A stretch of 64,000 bases of DNA from Trissonchulus latispiculum (taxonomy: Eukaryota; Nematoda; Enoplea; Enoplida; Ironidae): contig JASAND010022216.1 of assembly GCA_030248195.1 (NCBI GenBank), forward strand, positions 41,074-105,073, written 5' to 3'. A program made the position numbers and the translations under genes. The notes beneath the pieces were generated by a model that did no database searches, had not been told where the DNA came from, and worked only from the letters and a program-made list of their open reading frames with translations. Positions 21,169 through 31,978 of this stretch are shown piece after piece (the first letter of the stretch is position 1; the number at the start of each line of letters is the position of its first letter).

Positions 21169-21438
21169 TCAGCGCGTAAATCCGTTTTCCATAGCCCTCG
21201 AACTATGATGAAACCAATCAAATGGGGTCGGAAATTCCTTTTCCAAAATAAGAAATTTCATCATCTTCCACCTTGAAATGATCAGTTTTTCGATTATCTC
21301 GCATTTCAGCCGGTAGCTCAGAGTAAGAGCAAGACAGGTTTGAATTACAGTGGGAAGATCTGCATTTTCTAAATTGACGCTAATCGTATCTAGAATCACA
21401 GCCAGGCTTAGACATTGTAGAGATGTCAATTCAACCAT
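21169..21438 (-). pseudogene. Minus-strand element 5' open frame, copy 1
   Basis: 89 codons starting MVELTSLQCLSLAVILDTIS; kept in copy 2 (38211-38480) with three amino-acid changes. No recognised domain. Upstream neighbour of the zinc-finger-like frame on the same strand, 40 bases apart. Confidence 0.4.
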
Positions 21439-21647
21439 CCTGAAATCTTAGTAAAGCAATCGAAAATGACTATATAATTCGAACCTTCACAAAGTTTGTA
21501 ACGAAATCTGGTTATGGAAATTTTACTGGCAGGGTTCATTTTTCTATGATAGTCTACAAAATTCTCATTAGTTTAAAATAACTAGCTCAACACCCCACCT
21601 TATGACTTTACAAATGGTTTGCAGTGCCTATTATTTTGTAACTAGCA

Positions 21648-21664
21648 GTATATATATATATATA

Positions 21665-21727
<63 letters not shown>
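21648..21727. repeat. (TA)n tract, copy 1
   Basis: About 80 bases of TA with one ACT interruption; the same locus in copy 2 is roughly twice as long. Confidence 0.97.
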
Positions 21728-21736
<9 letters not shown>

Positions 21737-21912
21737 ATTTCAACGCTTCTTGGAAAATATCAGACAAACAACAAACTATCCGCTGCATATTTTTATGTGA
21801 CACAACACTATACTATAGACTCGCACACAAATTTAGCTTTTTGTCATTACTTGCATTTACACTGGTGATACTGTTCTCAACCGGCTTCATTTCTTTGTGA
21901 ACTTGTGTTGTT

Positions 21913-22212
21913 TCAGTTTCAGTTTCAGTCCGGTAACACAAAACAGTTTTAGTTTCAATTTCAGGTCATTCAGAAATCAAATGAAGTTTAAATTGATGAT
22001 TACTGAGGCCCCCACGTCAAACTATTAACGAAAAGCGGCTTAAAACCTTCAAAGCGTCGTCTTTTTAAGAAAGACAGAAAGTAGATTCAGTCTCAGTCGG
22101 CGGCCTAAAGTAATTTCAGTTTCAGTTTCCGTGCCTTAAACTGAAACCTCTACAACCTGAAAGCTGGTGGCCGGCCAAGCTGGTTTCAGTTTTAGTACCT
22201 GAAACACCACTA
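21913..22212. repeat. TTTCAG-rich foldback element, copy 1
   Basis: Begins GTTTCAGTTTCAGTTTCAGT and ends with the inverted type GGTTTCAGTTTTAGTACCTG AAACACC. Repeats of CAGTTT in both orientations; a copy is at 39048-39352. Confidence 0.6.
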
Positions 22213-22224
22213 CTTTAAACCTAA

Positions 22225-22651
22225 ATGGAACTTTCAAAGCACATTAATTTGTTGGCCCATGTCAAGATAAAAGCTAGAACTCCTAGAACCCCCATCAGAA
22301 AAAAGGAAGTTCTTGATCTTTTTCATGCGATTGCATCTAAGACTTTGATTTGTACGATACTACGTTGCGGATCCTTTCCTTCAGGCGGTACTTCAGCAGA
22401 CATGATAATCTCAGTCATCAAATTTGTAGCATATAACCGTGGTGTACTGGGGGGGGTCTCCTGGCTTTTCTCATAAATTTCGACTGACATTTGTGTGTAT
22501 GAAGCATTCAATATCCACAATATGGTATCAATCAAAAGCTAACGACAAGAACAACAAATGCGTCCTAGATCTAAGTCCAAACAACGCACATACTTTTCGG
22601 TATGCCCGGACTCCCGAACCCTCAGAACCTCCAGCAAACACTTTAAACTAG
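22225..22651 (+). pseudogene. Unknown frame, copy 1 (frameshifted)
   Basis: Counterpart of the open 141-codon frame at 39362-39787; here the G-run near 22450 is one base longer and breaks the frame. No domain recognised. Confidence 0.35.
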
Positions 22652-23714
22652 GCAGTAGAGGATCAAATCTCCTGAAAAAATTTCAGAACCCGCAGAACCC
22701 CAAGAACCCACGACAAAATTAGAAACTAAATATACGTAGTAGCGGATCAAATCTCTTCGAAAGCTAAGAACCCCCAAGAAAATCAAGTGACAGATCAGAG
22801 CGCATCAAAAAGTGACTTGTATTTTGACATGGGCCATTTTGTTTAGCCCTACTATATATATGTATATGAAATTTTGTATTTTAGACCAGCAAGTTTCTTT
22901 CAACTAAGTCAAGTTTACCACTCTCTTTAAAGTGACACCTATAGAGAACTCCAATCTACAGAAGATTAGGTTCCGGTGCTTATCCTTATTCTCAGCCCAA
23001 AGCCATTAGTCGTGTGCTTTGAGTGACCGAAATTGTCTAAAACTGGTAGTGTTCCATAGCCCAACCTAACTTTAAATCAATCCCTACAACAATACACGCG
23101 GAGTAGTCACAACAGAGTTCACAATTTTATTTAGCTCTCGTTCGGAATGTATATTGAGATTGACATTGACACACTTAGGTCATTCGAAAGCAGAGGTGGA
23201 AATCATGTTCTAGTCCTAACCTAGAAACGGACAGGCCGGATCCGTGCCTATAACTTTTGTTATTTCACGGGTCAACCACAATAGATAGACAAAATAGGTA
23301 AACACATGTTTAAGCAGACATCAGAGTTTCTTAATTTCAGCTACTTTTGCTATTGTAAAAGTGATCCGGTCACAAACATTTAGAGCCGGAGCTAAGATTG
23401 ACTGATCTTAAATTTCTGACCAAGACCAGCAATGATACCTTTCAGATTATTCTTTCAATCGTTACAGTTAAAAAATAAGATCACCTGATTTTAGCAGTGA
23501 AAAACTAAGTTTTTTCAAATGATCAATCATTTGCTTGCTATTCTTGACACAAGTTGGTGATTCAAATATATTTTGTCAACATTGGTGCTCGTACGGGGTG
23601 GTGTTATTCCCAAAAAACGGTCTCTTAAGCATAAGAATGAAAATTTTACCTTTTGAAAATGGCAACTAGGCTTTTGAACACAGCTCTCTAAACTCTTACC
23701 CTTTAACAAGAAAA

Positions 23715-24140
23715 AGGCCGAACTTTTATGATGCAGCCAATAAAAATTAATGTCTCGGAAAAGAACCACTCTGAACAAAGTTTTATTTGAAAAAAGGTTA
23801 AACAAAACGATACAGTTTTCAAGGTTAAACAAGGTAACTAACAAAAGAAGGCAGTGCACAGGGCGCGTAAGAGGTTCATAACAAACAGAAATGCAGTATG
23901 GGGGAGAAATGGCCCGTAAACGATATTGTAATGAGGCGGCGTAACGTCGGTCCTCTAAAAGTATTAATGTGTGTATGTGAAATTATTCTGATGAAAATTG
24001 TGGTAGAAATATTATCTTTAAGAGTGAATTATAATGAGTGTAATTTCTTATGAAAATGTGTTGTGAAATTTGTTTGAAATTATTATGTGAAATTTATGTG
24101 TGAAAGTCTTATGCTTGAGTTTTGTGCGCTTATGTGTAAA
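23715..24140. other. Unique stretch after duplicate copy 1
   Basis: TGTGAAATT-rich low-complexity sequence from 23965 onward; no gene. Confidence 0.5.
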
Positions 24141-24147
24141 TTACGTA

Positions 24148-24660
24148 TATGTGTGTCAGCCAGCCTAGTCAATAGGTGGCGCTGTTGAGACGTCTATTTT
24201 TTCTCGAAGCCTCTCCCAGCATCTGGTCTTTCAAGGGGGTCTCAAAATTCAACCAATCCCGTTCCGCCACTTGTCAAAACTGGTCTTGTCTAGACGTCTC
24301 ATTTCTATTCAGTTGTAATGTGTGAGTTGTGATGTGTGTTGAGTGTGTATTTTTAGTGGGGTTTATTTTAGTGTGAAATTTTAGTAAGAGTGGTGTTTTT
24401 AATTAGAAATATGTGTTGTGTAAATTTGGGTTGAAATTAGTTTAAGAGTGTTTGTTTTCTTATGTTAAAATGCGCGTGTTTTATTCAGCCCACTTAGCGA
24501 CTAGGTGGCGCTGCTGAGCTAGGCTTGTGGAAGCGCATAGTCGGGTCTGCAAGAGGGTCTCAAATTCAGCCAATCAAAATTCACTAGGCATCCCACTCAG
24601 ACGTCTCCTTTAAAACTAGTCAGTCTTTGCTTTTGTCTCTTTCGCGTGCGGCCGTTTATT
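24148..24660. repeat. Two degenerate tandem units with TAGGTGGCGCTG
   Basis: CAATAGGTGGCGCTGTTGAG near 24170 and GACTAGGTGGCGCTGCTGAG near 24500 head units of about 330 bases that also share GGGTCTCAAA(A)TTCA(G/A)CCAATC and AGACGTCTC. These look like repeated promoter or LTR-like units preceding the structured repeats. Confidence 0.65.
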
Positions 24661-25135
24661 TGCTCTGTGGCCTTAGCCTGGTAGTGTTTTCTTTGCCTTT
24701 TCAACGTGGACCCCTCGGTAATTGTAAGTTATTGATTGTTTTCTTTTACCTTCTTTAGACTCCGAGGCGACCTCGTGGGTCGATCTAAATTTATTAGAGG
24801 AACTTTATTGAGCTTTATTCACCTTTGTAATTTAGTTCTCTAATATGACGGTTTATTTTAGAAAGAAGATTTTAGTAGGTTATTCCAAATAATTTAGTTT
24901 AGCCGCGACGGCTTAGGGAAGTTTTTCTGAGATAGTAGCTTTTGAAGGGTTTTAAGCTATTTTAGGGATTAAATTCTGTGCATGAAAATTTACTCTGTGA
25001 CTGTCTTTAAAATTATATTTATGTCTTGTTCAAGTAGTGGTTTTATTTGGCTTCCAGTTGTCTGTATTTTTCTGTACCCTGCGAACTTTATTTGATGTTT
25101 GTTTATTGTCAAAATTTATTCTGCCGTGTCATTTT

Positions 25136-25510
25136 CGGGAGTCTCTCCCTCTGTCTGTCTCTTATTAAATGTGGTCTCAGTAGCTGAGCCAATTAGGGTG
25201 TTTTAGTTAGGTTTTTATTTAGAATTGTATAGTCGGTAGGTAGGACTTCGAGATATTTCTTCAAGTCTAGGTAGGCTACTTATTTACTGAGCATGTACCT
25301 AATTTAATCAAAGTTCACCGTTAGTCCCTTAGTTAGGCAGTCATTCGTCCCTTCAATTAGTTTCTTTAGCAATTTGTTAGGTTTATTTAATCATTGGCGA
25401 GATCTGCCCAGGTCGACTGGAACATAAGTCTCCTCCAGGTTCGTCGTTTCCATACGCGCACAGTTTCCACCCGTAAAGTTTGGTTGCCCATACGCTTTCC
25501 AACTTTACAC
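25136..25510 (+). repeat. Structured repeat SR, copy a
   Basis: Shares with copies b and c this order: a G/C hairpin (GGGAGTCTCTCCC), TAAATGTGGTCTCAGTAGCTGAGCC hairpin region, TCGGTAGGTAGG, TTGGCGAG, a CTGGA...TCCAG stem, and CGTAAAGTTTGG...CCAACTTTAC. Stems are conserved although sequences differ, which suggests selection on an RNA structure or a structured mobile element. Short open frames inside are not conserved. Confidence 0.7.
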
Positions 25511-25950
25511 AGTCTTGTGTTTTTCCTTCTCACTGAGTGGTCGTGTTTTTATACCTTAGCTCCCCCGCATTGCCTATATTTGCTGTGCTTATTTCTCTAC
25601 AACATAACTTAAAGTGGGTACCACTTTGAGTTTCTGTGAGCTCCAGGGTGACCCTGTAGAGCCACTTAACTATTATTATTCTATTTTTGTAGTGGGTTAA
25701 TAATTTGTTCTTTTCTTTAGGAGCTTCTCTCTTTTTATTCTCTCTTTTAAATTTCCTATGAAGTTTCTTAAAAATTCCTTCAAAAGTTTAGGTCTCTTCT
25801 TATTAGTTTAGTCCGCCTACAGTTTGTTTATTGTGGTGTCTTTGTTTGATAGAATTTGTGTACTCTGTATTTTATTCTCTACTGTCGTTTCTACTATTAG
25901 TTAGGCATATTTCTACACTGTTGTTTCTTCAAACTTTTGTACGCATATTT

Positions 25951-26321
25951 CGGGGTTCGCCCCTTGTCAAGCATATATTTTTACAGTAAATGTGGTCTCT
26001 TTTCGGACCATTTTAGGGTGTCATTTTAGTCTAGGTTTTTGTATTAGAATTGTATATTCGGTAAGTAGGGTTTTTCTAAGATTAGGGTAGGTAGATAGTT
26101 ATTTCTAAGCGTGTACTTTTCAGCAAATTTGGGGTAGGACTTCTAATATTTGAGTCTTTGCTCTTCATCGGTGGTTAAACTCCATTCGGTAGGTTACACT
26201 TAGGTATTTTGGCGAGGTTAGTTGGGTCGACTGGAACTACATCTCCTCCAGGTTCGACGTTACCCTTGTGCACAGTTTCCCACTCGTAAAGTTTGGTCGT
26301 TCGTACACTTCCAACTTTACA
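25951..26321 (+). repeat. Structured repeat SR, copy b
   Basis: About 815 bases after copy a. Hairpins GGGGTTCGCCCC and GGTCTCTTTTCGGACC, CTGGAACTACATCTCCTCCAG-type stem, and the GTAAAGTTTGG/CCAACTTTAC stem at 26287-26320. Confidence 0.7.
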
Positions 26322-27884
26322 ATATAGCGGCAAGTGAATATCTATTAAATACGTTTAAGAAAATTGTCATCACTTTTAACTCTTGTAAAAAGAACGAGAA
26401 ACTATGACTTCACGTTAAGACTAAATATAATAACTTTCCCTTTTTTTAAATTTACCGCCTTTTAATTTTAACACTGCCTTTTTCAACTACAATCAGAAAA
26501 ACAAATGTGATGAAGAAGATGTGGGCAGAAGGGGAATAATCTATAAGAAGTAAGCGCAAAAACGAAATGAAGAATAACTGCTACAACCATTGCACTTAAC
26601 GTAAAACTGGTGACTTTTCAACATTTGTATGTCTGTAAATGCGAAAATGGAACAAAGGGAGAAGAACAATTAAATTTAAGATAAATGTATGGTCCCTTTA
26701 TGAGAGTTAATGTTCGTATTATATTTCCCCTTATATTTTCATCCATATCAGGTGCAAACATGTTCGTCTCATCAGCCTACTCATATGCAAATGAGCTATC
26801 AATGGAGCTGCGAAAGAATAGCAATAGGACGATGACGTGTCTACAATGCAAAATGCAAATACACCTCGTGTCTTAAGATAATGGATTAAACAAAACTAGT
26901 TGAAACAAGGGGGGGAAAGGGCAGAATACAAAGTTAGTTTGCCGACATGAAAGAGAAACACTGCAGTGACATTGAAAAAAGCAAAATCAATACTCCGGCT
27001 CCCATACTAATCTACTGTTCACAGGCACGTACAACATTCGTATTACTGCAGCATAGGTATATCTAACATTAACAAGAAGACAGATAACAGCAGAGAATAA
27101 CTAATATTACGCAAACAAAGAGAACAACTAAATTAAGTAGAAACAAGAACAGATAAAAGAAAAACCAGATGCTGGGGGAGAAGGAACAGAAAAAAGATAG
27201 GGGGGAAATACAGTTCTTTGTAATTTGCTTTCAAGTGACACTTGCTGTTACTCCAGTTAACATAAAGAAATGACCCGACCTACAGCAAAGATATAGCAAG
27301 AAAAATAAGATAATAATGGAAACGCCAGAAAAAACAATACACGAGAAAACGACGAACACAAAGAATGATAATGTGAGCGCTCGACCAGTGAAAAAACAAA
27401 ACAAAAACGACGAAAGAATGATGTTTTCCCGAGTTTCTTGGTCGTGTGACCACTGTGGCCCCATCATATGAAAATAGCAAAAGATTGGTCTTTCAGTCAT
27501 GATGTAATCTCTACTAACATTGCAGAAACAGACAAAAGGGGCTCACCGCAAAGTGTAATAGGATAAACGAAAACATACACTAGAATGTACAAGAGTTAGT
27601 AAACATAGGCAAAGAGGCGAACAAGCAAGAACAGCCAACACGGACGGGGAGCTGCCACACACAGGAAAACAACCGAGAGTTACAACACAGGAAGTAAGTG
27701 TGGCTTATTCTAGTGCCCCCCCCCCCCATAAACACCCTTTCTCCCCAAAACCATGCACCCTTCCCCCAAAGTTCGTGCCCCCTTTAACTACCCTGCAAAA
27801 ATTGCTGAGAAGGCGAATTTTTCCAGCTTTGCCTGTGATTTTTAATCGATTTTTGCTTATTTAAGCACAATTTTTGCAGCAAAA

Positions 27885-28083
27885 CCGATCTTTTTTGGCG
27901 ATTACTATAAAGATACCGCTATTTTTAGCATGTTTATAGATAACTTTTCAAAAATTCCCACCCCAGAAAAACGACGAAAGAATGATGTTTTCGCGAGTTA
28001 AACCGATCTTTTTTTGGCGATTACTATAAAAATACCGGTATTTTTAGCATGTTTATAGATAACTTTCCAAAAATTCCCACCCC
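27885..28083. repeat. 83-base direct duplication around ACCGATCTTTTTTGGCGATT
   Basis: 27885-27966 and 28003-28083 are almost identical. Between them sits a copy of AAAACGACGAAAGAATGATG plus TTTTC, which also occurs at about 27405-27430. Confidence 0.85.
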
Positions 28084-28464
28084 AAGAATAACTCGCTCCC
28101 CGAGCGGCCCCCCAAACAATTTCCTAGAATAAGCCCAGACTAACAGACAAAAAGGAACAAAGATAATACTGTGACCGCCCCCTTGCTTTTTTTGTTCATC
28201 CAATGCGGCCAACACCAAAAGGGAAATAGATAAGCTGATTATTGCTTAACAACAAAAGAATAGACAAATAATCCACAGAACGATCCGTACAGTTATATTT
28301 AATAACAAAACAGAGAATGACAAAAAAGTTAATAATAGATTAATTCAAGAACGAGGAAAGTAAAACAAACTCAGTACCAAAAACAGGAAAGTTAAATAGA
28401 TGTTGTACGATGAAAAATAGAAGAGCTTAAATATGATAAATTAGAAGAAAAAAGAATTTTTCTT

Positions 28465-28615
28465 TAACAATTAAGCAAAAACTTCCTGGATGCATATGGA
28501 CAAAAGGGAATAAAGGAGCAAAAACTACCTCGATGCGTATGGACAAAACGGAAAAAAGGAAGAACTTTTCTTTAACCATTGAGCCAAATTACCTGGATAC
28601 GTATGGACCCAGCGG
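28465..28615. repeat. Short tandem units ACCTGGATGCGTATGGACAAA
   Basis: Three imperfect units (CTGGATGCATATGGAC near 28486, CTCGATGCGTATGGAC near 28530, CTGGATACGTATGGAC near 28592), two of them preceded by TTTTCTTTAAC. Confidence 0.7.
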
Positions 28616-28755
28616 AAGAAGGGGGAAAAACGAAGAAGTTTAATATGTACGAAAAAAGTTTAATATCTATGGAAATAAACGGAATGAACCCAAGAAAAGG
28701 AAAACAGTTTCTCTGTGTACTGCTTTCAAACAAGAACAAACAAACACAAAAGAAT

Positions 28756-30241
28756 TTAATTCAAGAAGGCTACAGACTGCAATGCAGGGCTACGAAGCTC
28801 CGCTGCACCAGCTAACTCCATCGTAATGAACAAACGTTTCAATTGTTTCCGGATTTCAATCGATGATTTGTCTATAGAGCGTATACCAGCAGCGAGAAGG
28901 GCCAATTTGTCTGCATTAAACGCAGAAGTTACCGCTTCCAATGATATTTCCTTATTCTGCCCTTGAAGACGCCGTAGAATCGCTATAAGGAGGATGTACT
29001 CCAAAAAGTGCCAACGAAGCGGTTTTGCCGGTACCTCCGGATTAAGACGGAAAGCATGGAGCCGTGAGGGAGGGCGAACGATCGTCACAGATTCTATGGC
29101 GTCAGGTGTGAACAGGGAATGGGAAGGAGGATCGCCCGTATTATCGTTGAAAGGATTGCAACAAGACTTGCAACCACAATTAGTGCAACCAGTATCCGAG
29201 TTGAAACAATCAGAGCGAGGCGGATAGCTGGAGGCGAAGCCCTCAGTCTTGCAACAGTTTTCGCCTAGAGACGCGCAACGACAGAATGGCTTATCTGTAA
29301 CGTGAGAAGATGGTCTTGGTTGCTGGCGTCGCGAATGGAGAATTGGAGCCAGGGGAGAAGGCAGACTATACCAGTTCCAGGAAAAAACGCCCACATTGAT
29401 TTGCCAAAAAAGAAGGAAACATCCGTAATCTTTGCGGAGATAGTCAAAGCTGAGAGGGGAAAGAATCAGTCGTGGCGCATTCTCACAGTCAGTGATTACT
29501 GTGGCCGGAATTTCGCAGAAGTCAACAATCATTTGGGCACAGACGAGTGCATTTGGCCACAGCGATGCGTTTCTGCCGTTAAAGCCAGAGAGTTCCGCGT
29601 CAGAAAAATTATAGCCAACATAACGGTTCCAGTTCTCAGGTTGCCAGATATACGAAAACAATGCGGCCGTGAATGACTCAGAAGAAGAAAACAAAGCGCC
29701 GCGCTCAGAGACACTGGCTTTGGTCGTGGAGACCTTCTGTTCTGTTCCACAAAATGAAGCAAGGAAATTGCTCAGCAGATGTCCCCAGAGAAGAGGTTTG
29801 CTCAAAATTCCTTCGATCTGATCCCAGTAGGCAGTAGACGCTTCCGGAGAGACAGCGTTCTGAATAAATAGTGGCATAGTTGACGTTGGTCTTTCCACTG
29901 AGACCAGAAGAGAGAGGGCCACGTTTCGCACCATCTGGGAGGGGATCTGGAGGAAAAGCTTGCTCCAATAGCGTAACCGCAGTCCGGAGGACCGGGGGGC
30001 CGGTTCTGGAGGCGTGTTAGACAGCTCACGAATAGTATCCCGGAAAATTTCCTGATGATTTACGGGGATCGCATGGCCTTCACACTGACAATGCTTCGTA
30101 AAATTCCAGCGATCTCGTAGGAGGGAAAGGAGTGCGTAGGCGGTATCAATCCCAATCTCCGCACCTGCTCCGTCAGATGTTTTCCGAATGGAACCGTGGA
30201 AGGCTTCATTTAGATGCGTTCCAACTCCGACAGGGATATCA
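28756..30241 (-). CDS. DDE transposase-like protein, 3' exon
   Basis: On the minus strand, acceptor TTTCTTTTTTAG and 495 codons to the stop. It starts S-DIPVGVGTHLNEAFHGSIRK and continues with a helix-rich region (TAYALLSLL) and an R-D-R-W block; N-E-A-F-H is a good candidate for the catalytic Glu. A Cys-rich stretch (CRCASLGENCCKTEG, then C-x-x-C-G-C-K-S-C-C) could bind zinc. The product would act in cut-and-paste transposition. The intron to the 5' exon (30242-30977) joins in phase 2. No terminal inverted repeats were identified. Confidence 0.75.
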
Positions 30242-30977
30242 CTAAAAAAGAAATCGTTTAAATTAACGAGACAGAAAATCGTTTAAATTAACGAGACAGA
30301 AAATTGTAGTAAACTTTAGAGAAATGTTAAGAAGGAAAGAAGGTGTAATGTTCACCTGGTGCTGTGGAGCAACATTTGAACGGAACTAGCAACGTCGAAA
30401 TAAAATAAACTAAGGAAAAACGTAGCTCAGTTTGCAGTAAGTGATGGCGAAGCCATATAAATTAATAAAATAGGAGATTCGGTTGAAAAAGAAAAAAGAT
30501 AAACTTTTAATTTTCAAGACAAAAAGTGGGCTTCAAACAGTAAAATACGAAAAATTAGAGTAACGTGAAAAAGAGAGAAAATAATTTTATAAATCCTCGT
30601 ATGTTTCGTGAACGAGGGGAAGCTGTAAACAGCTAGGGGCTGATTAGAGTACGCCGTGATTTCATAAAATGCAGACACGGGTAGATAGTGTTTTGTGTAA
30701 AATGTAAAGAGATATAAATTGTCATGCGTAGAAAAGATAGATATTGTCATGAATAGTGCGCTTAAGGTAGTGTTTTGATATGTCGTAAATGTGCGTAGAT
30801 TACTCTGGGAAGGGTTTTTCTATCACATTTTTGCAATTTAGTAAAGAGGAGCGGGGTAGATGAGAAAATAGGATTACCTGTACAAAAAAATTTAAAAGAC
30901 AAAAGTGGAGAGAGGGAGGAAAGAGATGTACTAAACGACAAGAGCGCAACTGATGATAGATGAGAATATAGTATTAC
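30242..30977 (-). other. Transposase intron
   Basis: Phase 2 intron with GT..AG ends; contains a 27-base tandem duplication AATCGTTTAAATTAACGAGA near 30250-30303 just inside the acceptor. Confidence 0.7.
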
Positions 30978-31978
30978 CTCGTGCACCCATTAAGGATGTG
31001 CTGACGCAAATTTCCGCAAACACGCAGAAAATCATTTGATAGCACTTTCTCTTGTGGCTGCCCCGTCTTGGCGTAGGTTTTATCTTTCCATTCATTAACA
31101 AATTTATCAAATTTTTCAAGCGTTTCATCAATGCCCGGCGTGGGCGCCATGCGGACGTCCTGCCAGTCGTATGCCTTTCGAAAGACACGTCGAATTGCTA
31201 ACATAAATTCGCGATGGAGAGCATGCTTCTTTGAAATGCAGTCGGAGAGCCGTTGAGTAATATGGAACAAATCCAACTTGACAACCACATGAGGACCGAA
31301 TAGTTCCTTCAAGAAACGACTAACTGAGCAGCAGTTATCTACAAGAATGTAGTCAACTGTTTTTCCGTACTCTACTAGTTGGGCAGCAGCATCCTTTATG
31401 CAGTCGGTGATTTCTCCGAAGCTTGTCGAATCGCAGAATTTCAGACCAAGAATTTGGCCGAAGCCATCAAGGATTGTTGCCAGAGAATAGTAAACCTTGT
31501 TCCATTGACCGTTGTGAGATAGACCAACTGATTTCACAAATTTGAAAGTGTGGTCAATGGAGATATAGTACGTCGGTCGTGTAAATCTGAGACAGAATCG
31601 AAAACTTTTTTCTAGTAACCATTTAGGATAGTTAAGAGAAAAATCAAAAAGGAGCCAGTCCTTTAAATAGCTTTCCTTTGGACAAATATCATACCCATTT
31701 TGCCCGTATATGTGCTGGAAATGTTCTCTTATTCCACGAAAGCAACGAAGCGTACCAAACAGTTGACGGAGTTCCTGAACAAAATCAGCAGACATCCCTG
31801 ATCGCCAGAGCGAAATGAATGGGAGCAAAACGATTTCGTTGACTTGTTTCAGGATAGACAAAGAACAGGAGGAAATTTGATGAGGCTTATTTTGGACAGC
31901 TGTACAGGTGTAGAATCGGTGAAAAACAAACAGGGGAATAGTGAGGCCCCAAAATGTTCTGGCGGCTAACTTTCGCAA
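30978..31978 (-). CDS. DDE transposase-like protein, 5' exon (truncated)
   Basis: Minus strand, about 333 codons, donor ACGAG|GTAATA. Y-Y-I-S-I-D-H-T-F-K and Y-I-L-V-D-N-C-C carry the two likely catalytic Asp residues; then VVVKLDLFHITQRL and H-x-L-H-R-E-F follow. The order is that of a large transposase family frequent in cnidarian and other invertebrate genomes; I cannot give its superfamily name. The frame has no ATG before the duplicated MITE sequence begins at 31967, so the amino end is cut by that junction, or a further exon is lost. A possible internal acceptor (CACCTGTACAG, minus strand, near 31903) would remove the first 25 codons. Confidence 0.78.

Larger units (their letters stand above)
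15579..23714. repeat. Large duplicated segment, copy 1
   Basis: Nearly identical to 31967-41352, with small indels (3, 17 and 6 bases) and few substitutions. It contains most of a MITE, the right arm of E1, the 25-base channel exon, remnants of a minus-strand mobile element and a (TA)n tract. Left limit TAACTTTCGC, right limit CTTTAACAAGAAAA. Confidence 0.95.
26330..28755. other. Purine-rich region without recognised genes
   Basis: A-rich on the + strand; a C13 run at 27718. Contains the local duplications listed separately. The 60-90 codon frames are not convincing. Confidence 0.5.

Noticed and set aside
28994..29676. + strand frames over the transposase
   Set aside because: Shadows of the minus-strand transposase exon.
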